Source: Jeotgalibacillus proteolyticus (GTDB lineage Bacteria > Bacillota > Bacilli > Bacillales > Jeotgalibacillaceae). Taken from it: 64,000 nucleotides of DNA. The stretch lies in the NCBI RefSeq assembly GCF_002926065.1, contig NZ_PREZ01000001.1, positions 124,001-188,000 of the forward strand. Direction: 5' to 3'. Positions 55,629 through 64,000 of this stretch are shown one piece after another; within the stretch, counting starts at the first letter, position 1; each line of letters opens with the position of its first letter. The notes beneath the pieces were generated by a model. It had not been told where the DNA came from, ran no database searches, and was given only the letters and a program-made list of their open reading frames with translations. The position numbers and the translations under genes are program-made.

Positions 55629-58205
55629 TTAATTCGTCTCCGTTTTGGCTAATTTTTGCAGCCGATATAGTTCATTAAGCGCCTCTAACGGCGTCATTTC
55701 AAGTACGTCTAAATTTAAAACCTCCCGCTGAATGCGGCTTTGGTTTTGTTTTTTTACTTTCTTTTCTTTCACTTCCCCAAAAAGAGACAGCTGCCCAACA
55801 GTATCCTGTTCACGTAATTCCTGCTTAGCAGAAGGAGCTTCAAAGCCCTTAAGTAATTCATTTGCCCGTTCAATAAGCGGGGAAGGAAGATTGGCAAGCT
55901 TTGCTACGTGGATGCCGTAACTCTTATCTGCCGGGCCCTTTTTGATTTTATGCAAAAACACAACATGACCATCCTGTTCTGTAGCAGCTACGTGAACATT
56001 AACAAGCTTCTCAAGCTCTTTTGAAAGATCAACAAGCTCGTGGTAATGAGTGGAGAAAAGAGTTTTTGCGCCTACCTTGTTGTGCACATGCTCAATAATT
56101 GCCTGTGCAAGAGCCATTCCGTCATAAGTGGACGTCCCTCTTCCAATCTCGTCAAATAAAATCAGGCTATTTTGAGTAGCATGAGCGAGCGCGTGTCTTG
56201 CTTCAAGCATTTCAACCATAAATGTACTTTGACCGGATACAAGATCATCAGCTGCTCCAATCCGGGTAAAGATACGGTCAAAGATAGGAAGGTTTGCCTT
56301 TTCTGCAGGAACAAAACAGCCTATCTGGCCTAAAATAGCGGTTAATGCGACCTGGCGCATATACGTACTTTTACCTGACATGTTTGGTCCTGTAATCAAC
56401 AGCATTTCGCATTCCTTGCTCATTTTGCAATTGTTTGGAACGTATTCCTGAGCATCCATGACCTTTTCAATCACCGGATGCCTCCCTTCTTCTATCAAAA
56501 TCGTACGGTCGTTATTAAATTCAGGTTTTACATATCTCTGATTTTCACTGACTGTCGCAAAGCATTGCAGGACATCGAGTCTGCTCACTTCCTGAGCAAG
56601 CGTCTGAAGACGGGGAATTTCATTTTTAACCATTTCCCTTAACTCCTGAAACAGCCTGTACTCAAGTTCTGTAGACTTTTCCTCCGCCTGAAGGATCAGC
56701 TCTTCTTTTTCCTTTAGCTCAGGTGTAATAAAGCGTTCCGCATTTGTAAGAGTCTGCCGCCTTTCATACATCCCTTCCTGCAGCGCACCAAGATTTGCTT
56801 TTGTCACTTCTATATAGTAGCCAAACACGCGGTTATAGCCAATTTTAAGTGAGCGAATGCCTGTTTTCTGACGTTCCTTCTGCTCAAGCTCAGCGATCCA
56901 TGTTTTTCCGTTTCTGCCCGCATCCCGGTACTGATCAAGCTCAGCGTTGTATCCATCTTTAATATAGTTTCCCTCTTTAAGACCTAACGGAGGCTGATCA
57001 ATAATTGCTTTTTCAAGCATTTCTGCCAGGTCTTTGCACGGATCCATTTTATCAGCCAGTTTACCGATCTCCGGGTGTTCAGTTTGAGTCAGCGTTTGCT
57101 GAATCAGCGGCACCTGCTGAAGAGATTTTTTTAGTTGTACAAGGTCTCTTGCATTCACATTGCCGAAAGCAACCCGTCCTGCCAATCTTTCTAAATCATA
57201 AACTTCCTTTAATGCATCTCTTAGCGTTTGGCGTTCAAAATAAGCCTCAATGAACCCTTCAACAGCACTGAGGCGAAAATTAATTTCGGTGCGATTAATG
57301 AGCGGACGGTCAATCCATCTTCGTAAAAGTCTCCCGCCCATAGCAGTCATTGTTTCATCAAGAAGCCACACAAGCGAGCCTTTCTTCCCGTTCCCTCTGA
57401 TTGTTTCCGTCAATTCAAGGTTTCGTTTGGAATTCGGATCCATTCGAAGAAAAGAATCAATTTGATAGGGAGCTGCAGCCTGTAAATGATCCAGGGACCG
57501 TTTTTGAGTAAGTTTCGTATAGTGAAGCAGCCTGCACATTGCATTTGTAAGCTTTTCCTGTTTGAGATCCAAAAGTACTTCCTTAAAAGCAGGTTCTTCA
57601 CTGCACTCATCCATGATTGAAAAAGAATGGATATTTCTTTCGCGAAGCATTTTTTCTATTTCCGGATTTTCTTCTGATGAGAGAACAATTTCTCTCGCCT
57701 GAATCGTAACAAGTTCATGAATACACTCTTCAAGTGTTTCAACTAGCGTAACCTTCGATTCACCGGTTGAAAGATCCAGATGGGCAATAGAGAAGGACCC
57801 GTCCTCAAACCCGGTAAGAGCGGCTATGTAGTGATTTTCTTTTTCCTCTAGACTTCTGGCTTCCATGACTGTTCCCGGTGTAATCATTTGGACAATTTCT
57901 CTTTTCACGACACCTTTTGTTTGCTTGGGATCCTCAGTCTGCTCACATATTGCTACCTTGAACCCTTTCGCAATTAATTGCTCTATGTAGCCGGCAGCTG
58001 AATGATGGGGGACACCGCACATTGGAATTTTTTCCTCAACGCCTCCATCTCTTGCTGTTAGCGTTATCTCAAGCTCTCTTGAGGCTTTTAATGCATCATC
58101 AAAAAACATTTCATAAAAATCGCCAAGGCGAAAAAATAAAAAGGCATCGGGTACCTCTGCCTTAATTTTTAAATATTGCTGTATCATAGGGGTATAAGTT
58201 TTCAT
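55629..58205 (-). CDS. mutS: DNA mismatch repair protein MutS
   Basis: 858 residues from ATG at 58205 ([20 protein letters not shown]), identical in length to B. subtilis MutS. The mismatch wedge Phe-x-Glu lies in '[20 protein letters not shown]'. The ATPase has Walker A '[20 protein letters not shown]' and Walker B '[20 protein letters not shown]'. The C-terminus carries a probable beta-clamp motif 'QLSLFG'. First gene of mutSL; ribosome site CGGAG. Confidence 0.97.
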   Translation of the reverse strand: MKTYTPMIQQYLKIKAEVPDAFLFFRLGDFYEMFFDDALKASRELEITLTARDGGVEEKIPMCGVPHHSAAGYIEQLIAKGFKVAICEQTEDPKQTKGVVKREIVQMITPGTVMEARSLEEKENHYIAALTGFEDGSFSIAHLDLSTGESKVTLVETLEECIHELVTIQAREIVLSSEENPEIEKMLRERNIHSFSIMDECSEEPAFKEVLLDLKQEKLTNAMCRLLHYTKLTQKRSLDHLQAAAPYQIDSFLRMDPNSKRNLELTETIRGNGKKGSLVWLLDETMTAMGGRLLRRWIDRPLINRTEINFRLSAVEGFIEAYFERQTLRDALKEVYDLERLAGRVAFGNVNARDLVQLKKSLQQVPLIQQTLTQTEHPEIGKLADKMDPCKDLAEMLEKAIIDQPPLGLKEGNYIKDGYNAELDQYRDAGRNGKTWIAELEQKERQKTGIRSLKIGYNRVFGYYIEVTKANLGALQEGMYERRQTLTNAERFITPELKEKEELILQAEEKSTELEYRLFQELREMVKNEIPRLQTLAQEVSRLDVLQCFATVSENQRYVKPEFNNDRTILIEEGRHPVIEKVMDAQEYVPNNCKMSKECEMLLITGPNMSGKSTYMRQVALTAILGQIGCFVPAEKANLPIFDRIFTRIGAADDLVSGQSTFMVEMLEARHALAHATQNSLILFDEIGRGTSTYDGMALAQAIIEHVHNKVGAKTLFSTHYHELVDLSKELEKLVNVHVAATEQDGHVVFLHKIKKGPADKSYGIHVAKLANLPSPLIERANELLKGFEAPSAKQELREQDTVGQLSLFGEVKEKKVKKQNQSRIQREVLNLDVLEMTPLEALNELYRLQKLAKTETN

Positions 58206-58365
58206 TTTCTGACTCCGTTCTTTAACCAATATCATCTTTCTAGTATAGCATAACGAAACAAAGCTCTTCTTGTCACCCGCTTATATTTAAAGGCAATTTT
58301 TAAAGATTTAAGGGTTGTACTGCTTAAGCATTTAAGGAAATACTTGCGCTCATTAAGACATAAAG

Positions 58366-58390
58366 AAAAACCAGGTGGAGGCCACCTGGC
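58366..58390 (-). terminator. intrinsic terminator of cotE
   Basis: AACCAGGTGG pairs with CCACCTGGCTT around AGG; on the minus strand it is followed by TTTTTC. Confidence 0.85.
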
Positions 58391-58933
58391 TTACTTCTTT
58401 TTGGATTCCTCAAAATCAAGAAAATCCGTTTTAATGTCATCAATTTCATCGTCTTCAAAATCATCATCCCAATCATCTTCTATCCCGTCACGATGGAAAA
58501 TGACCGTCATTTTTGTCTCACCTACACATTCCACTAATATTTCTCTTTCAACTTGTACAACGATCTTTGATCCCTGGTCCGATATGGAGGCATCAAGACA
58601 ATTCGGCTGCTGAAGAACTCGTGCAATGATTTCATTGTCATCATGGTAATCCGAGTCACGGTATTTCAGTTTAATGATGTCCTTGTATGAAACATTCTCA
58701 ATGATGACAGATGTTTTTGTGTTTTCGTGATTAGAATACCAAAGATTTACGTCAAACGTACCATGGACCTCAACTTTTTTACCAATTTTCTTTGCATCAT
58801 ATTTATGATTGATAATCCAGCAGCCTAGAATACTTGTTGGACGATGAGGGGGTTGAATGTTGTGATGAGACTTCGTAAACTTTCGGCCCTTGGCCACGAC
58901 GGACTTCGTAATAATTTCTCTGTACTCCGACAT
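58391..58933 (-). CDS. cotE: outer spore coat morphogenetic protein CotE
   Basis: 180 residues, the length of B. subtilis CotE. Conserved pattern: '[20 protein letters not shown]', '[20 protein letters not shown]', '[20 protein letters not shown]', and an acidic C-terminal tail ([15 protein letters not shown]). It organises the outer coat on the forespore surface. ATG after AAAGGAGG. Upstream is a sporulation-type promoter. Between mutS and the dehydrogenase region, as in B. subtilis. Confidence 0.96.
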   Translation of the reverse strand: MSEYREIITKSVVAKGRKFTKSHHNIQPPHRPTSILGCWIINHKYDAKKIGKKVEVHGTFDVNLWYSNHENTKTSVIIENVSYKDIIKLKYRDSDYHDDNEIIARVLQQPNCLDASISDQGSKIVVQVEREILVECVGETKMTVIFHRDGIEDDWDDDFEDDEIDDIKTDFLDFEESKKK

Positions 58934-58959
58934 TCATGCGGCCTCCTTTCATTTCCTTT

Positions 58960-58988
58960 TATCCTATGCACGAAGGACAGGGAATGTG
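58960..58988 (-). promoter_or_regulatory. mother-cell sporulation promoter of cotE (sigma-K-like)
   Basis: On the minus strand CACA (58985-58988), 16 bases, CATAGGATA (58960-58968). This is an exact fit to the sigma-K pattern mACm-N16-CATAnnnTA. Sigma-E shares the -10. B. subtilis cotE is mainly sigma-E dependent, so the assignment to sigma-K is tentative. Confidence 0.55.
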
Positions 58989-59061
58989 CGAAAACCTATA
59001 ATTTTTCATTGAAAGTTGTTAACTTTCTCTTTAACGGTGTGGGAATTAAATGCGCGCATAC

Positions 59062-59087
59062 AAAAAGAGCGGGCGATTTGCCCGCTC
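59062..59087 (-). terminator. intrinsic terminator of the 114-aa gene
   Basis: GAGCGGGC pairs with GCCCGCTC around GATTT; minus-strand T-tract follows. Confidence 0.9.
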
Positions 59088-59097
59088 AAATAAAAAT

Positions 59098-59442
59098 TTA
59101 TTCATTAAACTGTTTAGCACTCTCCTCATCAATATGCGCTTCGGTTGTTCCCAGGATATCGAGCGCTTCACTCAGTTCTTCTGATGATATTTTAAATTCC
59201 AGAATATGTGTGAACTTTTCTGATGAATTACGGTTTGTTTTTCCTAATGCTGCCGGGATCATCCCCGGACTGGATGCAGTTGCACCTGAAGTAAAATTAA
59301 AAGCAGGAACTACAAAAACCTCTCTGCCACCTCCTGGAATGGAGTCAATTAATTCATCTCTTGTATTAATCTTTTTAAGCTTAACAGCTGCTGATTCAGC
59401 ATCATTTTCACTTTTAAAATAGGCTTGTATATGATGATCCAT
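59098..59442 (-). CDS. conserved hypothetical protein, 114 aa
   Basis: Begins MDHHIQAYFKSENDAESAAV and contains a ferredoxin-like or stress-protein-like pattern of a short strand, helix, then a Gly/Pro/Ser-rich segment ('FNFTSGATASSPGMIPAALG') and a C-terminal helix ('ISSEELSEALDILGTTEAHI'). The opening resembles proteins that regulate or sense by small alpha/beta domains (YflT-like), but I cannot assign a family. Single gene with its own terminator. Confidence 0.65.
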   Translation of the reverse strand: MDHHIQAYFKSENDAESAAVKLKKINTRDELIDSIPGGGREVFVVPAFNFTSGATASSPGMIPAALGKTNRNSSEKFTHILEFKISSEELSEALDILGTTEAHIDEESAKQFNE

Positions 59443-59533
59443 CGTTTATCACCCTTCCGGCATTTTTTTCTTTATTACCCTATCCTTCAAAAAATAAAAC
59501 AGCTTTGTAGATTGTTAATGTACAAGTATCAGT

Positions 59534-59573
59534 TAAAAAGCCGTGTCAAAGAAGGGATTGAAACGGCTTTTGG
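59534..59573 (-). terminator. intrinsic terminator of the aldehyde dehydrogenase gene
   Basis: On the minus strand AAAGCCGT pairs with ACGGCTTT across a large loop, followed by TTTTT. Confidence 0.7.
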
Positions 59574-59581
59574 ATAGTATT

Positions 59582-61102
59582 TTAGAAGAAACCAAGCTTC
59601 TTTGGACTATAGCTGACTAATAGGTTCTTTGTCTGCTGATAATGCTCAAGCATCATTTTGTGATTTTCACGTCCGATTCCGGACATTTTATAGCCTCCAA
59701 ATGCAGCATGCGCAGGGTACTGATGGTAGCAGTTAGTCCAGACTCTCCCTGCCTGAATGCCTCTGCCAAAGCGGTAGGCTGTATTTACATTTCTGGTCCA
59801 TATACCTGCACCCAGTCCGTAAAGCGTGTCATTGGCTATTGCAAGTGCTTCTTCATCTGTTTTAAACGTCGTGACTGACAGCACTGGTCCAAAAATTTCC
59901 TCCTGGAATATACGCATGTCATTACGGCCTTTAAAAATGGTTGGCTGAATATAATATCCGTCAGCATTTTCTCCTTCTTGCTGATTAATATTACCTCCAA
60001 CAAGAACCTCAGCCCCTTCATCTTTTCCGATTTGAAGGTAGGATTGTATTTTCTCCATCTGTTCAGTAGAGGCCTGAGCACCCATCATGGAATTAGGATC
60101 TAGGGGATTTCCGGTGTTAATTTCTTTGACCCGTTCTACAACTCTTTCCATGAACCGGTCAAATATATCTTCGTGAACTAAAGCACGGGACGGGCAAGTA
60201 CATACCTCACCCTGATTAAGAGCAAACATCAATAAGCCTTCCACCGCTTTATCCACAAAATCATCATCTTCATCCATGATATCCCTAAAGAAGATATTAG
60301 GTGATTTTCCTCCAAGCTCAAGTGTTACAGGAATTAAATTTTCCGACGCGTATTGCATAATCATTTTTCCTGTCGTCGTTTCGCCGGTAAACGCAATTTT
60401 GGCAATGCGGTTGCTTGAAGCAAGCGGCTTCCCGGCTTCAAGACCAAAACCGTTTACTATGTTTACAACGCCAGGAGGCAGCAGGTCACCGATCAGCTCA
60501 GTTAAGAGCAGAATGGATGCCGGTGTTTGCTCTGCTGGCTTGAGTACCACACAGTTTCCTGCTGCGAGAGCGGGAGCAAGCTTCCATACAGCCATCAAAA
60601 TAGGAAAATTCCACGGGATGATCTGCCCGACAACTCCAAGCGGTTCATGAAAATGATAGGCTACAGTATCGTTATCAATTTCTCCAATGCTTCCTTCCTG
60701 AGCTCTGATAACACCGGCAAAGTATCGGAAGTGATCAATCGCAAGCGGTATATCAGCGTTTAAGGTTTCTCTAACTGCTTTACCGTTTTCCCATGTTTCA
60801 GCAACAGCCAGCATCTCCAGGTTTTCTTCCAGGCGATCTGCAATTTTATTTAAAATGACTGAGCGCTCCGTAACAGATGTCTTTCCCCAGGCATCTTTTG
60901 CATTATGGGCGGCATCAAGTGCTTTTTCGATATCTTCAGCAGTTGACCTTGCAACTTGCGTAAACGTTTTTCCGTTCACCGGTGACGGGTTATCAAAATA
61001 TTCTCCGTTTACTGGAGGCACCCATTCTCCATTTATGTAGTTTTCATAACGCTCCTTGTAGTGAACGATTGCTCCTTCAGTATTAGGGTTAGCATATGTC
61101 AT
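59582..61102 (-). CDS. NAD-dependent aldehyde dehydrogenase (AcoD/ExaC/AldB-like)
   Basis: 506 residues, the same length as AcoD of acetoin metabolism. Oxidises acetaldehyde-type substrates. Catalytic Cys lies in '[20 protein letters not shown]', Glu in '[15 protein letters not shown]', NAD site '[20 protein letters not shown]' and '[19 protein letters not shown]'. The CTCPSR pattern sets this subgroup apart from betaine aldehyde dehydrogenases. A perfect cre site upstream indicates carbon catabolite repression. Single gene with its own terminator. Confidence 0.9.
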   Translation of the reverse strand: MTYANPNTEGAIVHYKERYENYINGEWVPPVNGEYFDNPSPVNGKTFTQVARSTAEDIEKALDAAHNAKDAWGKTSVTERSVILNKIADRLEENLEMLAVAETWENGKAVRETLNADIPLAIDHFRYFAGVIRAQEGSIGEIDNDTVAYHFHEPLGVVGQIIPWNFPILMAVWKLAPALAAGNCVVLKPAEQTPASILLLTELIGDLLPPGVVNIVNGFGLEAGKPLASSNRIAKIAFTGETTTGKMIMQYASENLIPVTLELGGKSPNIFFRDIMDEDDDFVDKAVEGLLMFALNQGEVCTCPSRALVHEDIFDRFMERVVERVKEINTGNPLDPNSMMGAQASTEQMEKIQSYLQIGKDEGAEVLVGGNINQQEGENADGYYIQPTIFKGRNDMRIFQEEIFGPVLSVTTFKTDEEALAIANDTLYGLGAGIWTRNVNTAYRFGRGIQAGRVWTNCYHQYPAHAAFGGYKMSGIGRENHKMMLEHYQQTKNLLVSYSPKKLGFF

Positions 61103-61165
61103 TTTTCATCCCTGCCTTTTTTATAGTGTGGTACTGCTTCTTGCGTATATTTCACCTCCCAAAAA

Positions 61166-61179
61166 TGTAATCGCTTACA
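61166..61179. promoter_or_regulatory. cre site upstream of the aldehyde dehydrogenase
   Basis: TGTAATCGCTTACA is an exact match to TGWAANCGNTNWCA. It lies about 65 bases before the start codon, a position suited to CcpA repression or roadblock. Confidence 0.8.
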
Positions 61180-61259
61180 TTCTGCATAAAAAAAGAGATT
61201 ACTATTCCTTTTTATCAAATATTCAAATGATTGTCAATTTTCAGCATACGTATTTAGAC

Positions 61260-61300
61260 AAAAAAAGGGGGTGGCACAAATGTGTCTCACCCTCTTAAAC
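61260..61300 (-). terminator. terminator-like hairpin at the end of the GC-rich repeat
   Basis: On the minus strand GGGTG..CACA pairs with TGTG..CACCC around TTT, followed by CCTTTTTTT. It would end RNA coming from ricA-miaB after crossing the repeat. Confidence 0.7.
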
Positions 61301-61466
61301 CCGGTTCACTGCGCTTCAGGGGGACGCTTTCCGCGGGGCGGGGCTTGAGCTAACTTGTTTACAGCAAGTGGATCTCAAGCTCCCGCTTCCTCCCGCAGGA
61401 ATCGCCCCCTTCCGCTCCGTTCACCTCACGTTTATAAAATAATCGTTTGGTCCCATCCTCTTTTTA
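61300..61466. repeat. GC-rich intergenic repeat with large imperfect palindrome
   Basis: This stretch is clearly GC-richer than its neighbours and has no open frame. It contains 'CTTTCCGCGGGG', 'GGGGCTTGAGCT' facing 'GATCTCAAGCTCCC', 'CTCCCGCAGGAAT' and 'CCCTTCCGCTCC'. The same word style (cgctttccgcggg, tcccgcaggag) recurs in intergenic repeats of many Bacillaceae. The opening GAGGATGGGACC on the minus strand is like the start of known repeat-terminators. With the preceding 60 bases it makes up the 365-base gap between the aldehyde dehydrogenase and ricA; nothing else is seen there besides the cre site. Confidence 0.7.
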
Positions 61467-61901
61467 TTATGAACAGCTGCTGCTTCCGCCTTTGCGTACT
61501 TGAGCCCCTGTTTCACCTTTTAAAACGTCTCCGCCTGTTTGGCGGATAATTTCATCTGTAACAGAATTCGATACTGTATTGGCTACCATTTGAAGAAGAT
61601 CGTTCACTTCTACCTGTGATTGCTTGAATTCCTGAACAATTGGAATCTCATCAATTTCAGCTTCTATTTTAACAATCTTCTCTTCAATCATTTTTAAAGC
61701 TTTCTCTTTTCCGTAATGCTGAAAATTAACAGCTTGCTTTTGCAGGCTTTTTAAGCTTGCAATTTTTTCGCGGATTTTTTGATTCTCCTGAATCTGAGCT
61801 TCAGCCCGTTTGAAAAAATCCACTTCTTCTGTTGCAGTAATCATTTTCGCAAGATCTCTTGCTTTTGCAATAATTTCCTTTTTGGTGTAACGCTCTTCCA
61901 T
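61467..61901 (-). CDS. ricA: RicA (YmcA), RicAFT complex subunit
   Basis: 144 residues. Helical protein with 'KARDLAKMITATEEVDFFKR', 'AEAQIQENQKIREKIASLKS' and 'EVNDLLQMVANTVSNSVTDE', ending GSSSCS; that cysteine is where the family binds a [4Fe-4S] cluster. RicA, with RicF (YlbF) and RicT (YaaT), modulates RNase Y and phosphorelay output for biofilm, competence and sporulation. The start ATG overlaps the miaB stop by one base (TAATG). Confidence 0.92.
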   Translation of the reverse strand: MEERYTKKEIIAKARDLAKMITATEEVDFFKRAEAQIQENQKIREKIASLKSLQKQAVNFQHYGKEKALKMIEEKIVKIEAEIDEIPIVQEFKQSQVEVNDLLQMVANTVSNSVTDEIIRQTGGDVLKGETGAQVRKGGSSSCS

Positions 61902-63445
61902 TATACATTCACCTCTGCCGGCTTTACTGCCTCAATCATTTCACCATTCAGGCTCCATGTTTTAGCTTCCGTTATTTTTACTTTCACTAACTTTCCAATA
62001 ACATCCTTTGGTGCTGCAAAATTTACAAGCTTGCTCGTTCTGGTATAGCCGGAAAGAACGTCTTTATTTTTTCTGCTTTCCCCTTCCACCAGAACCTCTA
62101 GAACCTGTCCTTCAAGCTTTTTCAGTGCTGCATTGGACATGTCATTTACGAGATTATTTAATCGCTGCAGCCGTTCCTTTTTAACTTCCATTGGAACATT
62201 GTCTTTCATTTTAGCAGCAGGCGTTCCCTCACGGGGAGAGTAAATATACGTAAATGCAGTCTCAAACCCGACTTCTTTGTACAACGAGAGGGTTTCTTCA
62301 AATTGCTCCTCTGTTTCATTCGGAAAGCCGACAATGATGTCAGTAGTTAAAACAGCATTCGGAATCGCTTTGCGGATTTTCCCGACAAGCTCAATAAAAT
62401 GCTCTCTTGTATATTTTCGTGCCATTAATTTTAATATTTGGGAAGAGCCATGCTGAACCGGTAAATGAATATGTTCAACCAAGTTTCCGCCTTTAGCAAG
62501 TACCTCGATTAAATAATCATCAAAGTCTCTTGGATGGCTTGTGGTAAAACGTATTCTCGGAATATCGATGCTTCGGAGCTCGTCCATCAGCTGACCTAAG
62601 CCGTAAGTGTTATCTTCGAAGTCTTTGCCGTATGCATTAACATTCTGTCCAAGAAGCGTTATTTCCTGATAGCCTTGAGCGGCTAAATGGCGGACCTCCT
62701 GGATAATATCCTCAGGTCTTCTACTTCGTTCTTTCCCCCGGGTGTAGGGAACGATACAGTACGTACAGAACTTGTCACAGCCATACATAATATTTACCCA
62801 GCCTTTAATTGCCCCTTTTCTGACTTTTGGAAGGTTTTCAATGACATCCCCTTCTTTTGACCAGACTTCAACGACCATCTCTTTGCTCAAATAAGCCTCG
62901 TTTAAGATGTTAGGCAGACGGTGAATATTATGCGTTCCAAAGATCATATCGATATGCTGGTGGGTTTTAAGAATCTTATTTACAACAGATTCCTCTTGAG
63001 ACATACAACCGCAAACCCCTATAAGTAAATCAGGACGTTCAAGCTTTAACGGCTTTAAGTGGCCGATTTCACCAAAAACCTTGTTCTCGGCATTTTCTCG
63101 AATGGCACATGTATTTAACAAAATCACATCTGCATCTGCTGTTGTATCGGTTGGTTCATAACCCAGCTGCAGGAAGATACCTGCCATTACTTCTGTATCG
63201 TGTTCATTCATTTGACAGCCATAAGTGCGGATATAGAATTTACGGCCTTTCCCCATGCCGGCATAGGCAGGATCAATCGTAAAATCTTTATGGTAGGCAA
63301 CTTCTTCTTTGCCACGTTTTTTTGCATCTTTTAAAGAAGGCGGGCTGTAAACCGTTTGAAAGTATTGACTGTAATCTTTTTCATTCGTGCCCTTGGCAGG
63401 TGTTACGGAGGCTTTTTGCCCTGCAAGACGCTGCTCTTCGTTCAT
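61901..63445 (-). CDS. miaB: tRNA methylthiotransferase MiaB
   Basis: 514 residues. The N-terminal domain has cluster Cys in '[17 protein letters not shown]', '[13 protein letters not shown]' and '[10 protein letters not shown]'. The radical-SAM motif C-x3-C-x2-C is in '[17 protein letters not shown]'. A C-terminal TRAM domain follows ([20 protein letters not shown]). Adds methylthio to isopentenyl-A37 of tRNA, the step after MiaA. ATG follows AAGGGG. Coupled to ricA, as ymcB-ymcA in B. subtilis. Confidence 0.96.
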   Translation of the reverse strand: MNEEQRLAGQKASVTPAKGTNEKDYSQYFQTVYSPPSLKDAKKRGKEEVAYHKDFTIDPAYAGMGKGRKFYIRTYGCQMNEHDTEVMAGIFLQLGYEPTDTTADADVILLNTCAIRENAENKVFGEIGHLKPLKLERPDLLIGVCGCMSQEESVVNKILKTHQHIDMIFGTHNIHRLPNILNEAYLSKEMVVEVWSKEGDVIENLPKVRKGAIKGWVNIMYGCDKFCTYCIVPYTRGKERSRRPEDIIQEVRHLAAQGYQEITLLGQNVNAYGKDFEDNTYGLGQLMDELRSIDIPRIRFTTSHPRDFDDYLIEVLAKGGNLVEHIHLPVQHGSSQILKLMARKYTREHFIELVGKIRKAIPNAVLTTDIIVGFPNETEEQFEETLSLYKEVGFETAFTYIYSPREGTPAAKMKDNVPMEVKKERLQRLNNLVNDMSNAALKKLEGQVLEVLVEGESRKNKDVLSGYTRTSKLVNFAAPKDVIGKLVKVKITEAKTWSLNGEMIEAVKPAEVNV

Positions 63446-63546
63446 GAGAAAATCCCCTTTCTATCAAAACAAAAAACAGAAGCTCCTGGTAAGCTCTAGT
63501 TTTCTGCAACAAACAATATAAATGGTTTAGAACCATACGTCCCTTT

Positions 63547-63575
63547 AGTATATAGGGTCTTTACATCAGATACAA
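63547..63575 (-). promoter_or_regulatory. sigma-A-type promoter of miaB-ricA
   Basis: On the minus strand TTGTAT (63570-63575), 17 bases, TATACT (63547-63552). It lies about 100 bases before miaB, leaving a leader that contains GGTTCTAAACC and a short CAGAA/TTCTG hairpin followed by a T-rich run just before the ribosome site. Confidence 0.65.
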
Positions 63576-63661
63576 TAGTCACGTCTTTTTTGTCGAAATA
63601 TCTCCTTTTCTTCCTTAAAAATATACTATAAGTAAATGGTAATTCAGGTTACATACACAGC

Positions 63662-63696
63662 AAAAAGAAAGAAGCTGGATCGCCTCCTTCTTTTTG
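63662..63696 (-). terminator. weak terminator-like hairpin after spoVS
   Basis: AGAAG and CTTCT, with GGA/TCC inside, form a short imperfect stem followed by TTCTTTTT on the minus strand. Support is limited. Confidence 0.35.
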
Positions 63697-63731
63697 GCGT
63701 TTCATTCTTTTTGCAGACAAAACGGTATTCC

Positions 63732-63992
63732 TTATCTTGGTTCAATGATCAGTTTCATTGCCGTACGATCTTCACCGTCAATCTTGATGTCTGTGAATGC
63801 CGGAATACAAATTAAATCCACTCCGCCCGGAGCAACGAATCCTCTGGCGATGGCAACTGCTTTTACTGCCTGATTAAGCGCGCCTGCTCCAATTGCTTGT
63901 ACTTCTACCATCCCCCGCTCGCGAAGCACCCCGGCAAGTGCTCCTGCTACAGAGTTTGGATTTGATCGTGATGATACCTTCAGGACGTCCAT
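63732..63992 (-). CDS. spoVS: stage V sporulation protein S
   Basis: 86 residues, the standard length. Alba-like small protein: 'MDVLKVSSRSNPNSVAGALA', 'GVLRERGMVEVQAIGAGALN', 'QAVKAVAIARGFVAPGGVDL'. One of the most conserved sporulation proteins; loss blocks late sporulation and alters septation in B. subtilis. The start lies eight bases from the window edge, so its ribosome site is mostly not visible. Confidence 0.96.
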   Translation of the reverse strand: MDVLKVSSRSNPNSVAGALAGVLRERGMVEVQAIGAGALNQAVKAVAIARGFVAPGGVDLICIPAFTDIKIDGEDRTAMKLIIEPR

Positions 63993-64000
63993 TGTGTACC

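Noticed and set aside
63466-63506. Attenuator-like hairpin in the miaB leader
   Set aside because: The CAGAA/TTCTG stem is only five base pairs with a large asymmetric interior; the following T-rich run alone is not enough support.

Overview
The window comes from a low-GC, endospore-forming Bacillota bacterium of the order Bacillales (Caryophanales). The evidence is the spore genes (spoVS, cotE, spoVK, a Spo0E-type phosphatase), AGGAGG-type ribosome binding sites with frequent GTG/TTG starts, Bacillus-type SOS boxes, and a gene order close to the ynb/yne/ymc region of Bacillus subtilis. Two compatible-solute uptake systems (an OpuC-like ABC transporter and an OpuD-like BCCT carrier) suggest a salt-tolerant species. 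The genus is not proven; a Jeotgalibacillus-like or related genus would fit. REGION 1 (1-5184) is the integrase end of a prophage or related integrative element. It has leftward early genes (Cro-like regulator, excisionase-like peptide, second HTH protein, a run of very small genes, and a phage replication protein cut by the window edge). Facing these is a rightward module of repressor, ImmA-type metallopeptidase and large serine integrase. The element abuts the 3' end of a CoA-binding protein gene (yneT-like), with the integrase and yneT stop codons overlapping. REGION 2 (5.2-12 kb) holds yneT, the osmoprotectant ABC transporter, an NCS2 permease, plsY, a HesB-like gene, yneQ, and a thioesterase. 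REGION 3 (12-26.5 kb) runs leftward: an FbpB-like small protein, aconitase with a CcpC-type operator, an amidase, a secreted nuclease, a membrane-anchored lytic transglycosylase, a BCCT transporter, a PLD-superfamily protein, a Sco protein and sbcDC. REGION 4 (26.6-34.4 kb) holds small genes, yneK, ccdC and ccdA (no ccdB between them), a Spo0E-like gene, a heterodimeric ABC exporter, yneF and an acetyltransferase. REGION 5 (34.4-41.3 kb) is tkt, the SOS cluster ynzC-yneB-yneA facing lexA across three SOS boxes, then glnA-glnR under a GlnR-type operator. REGION 6 (41.4-53.3 kb) is ynbB, hflX, a TRIC-type channel, spoVK, hfq, miaA, a lipase-like hydrolase and the glycerol regulon glpP-glpF-glpK-glpD, with terminator leaders before glpF and glpD and a cre site. 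REGION 7 (53.4-64 kb) is mutL, mutS, cotE, a CcpA-controlled aldehyde dehydrogenase, a GC-rich intergenic repeat, ricA, miaB and spoVS. Most of the chromosome here is conserved housekeeping. The accessory interest lies in the first 5.2 kb, in several unannotated small proteins with strong ribosome binding sites, and in a few regulatory regions with readable operator architecture.
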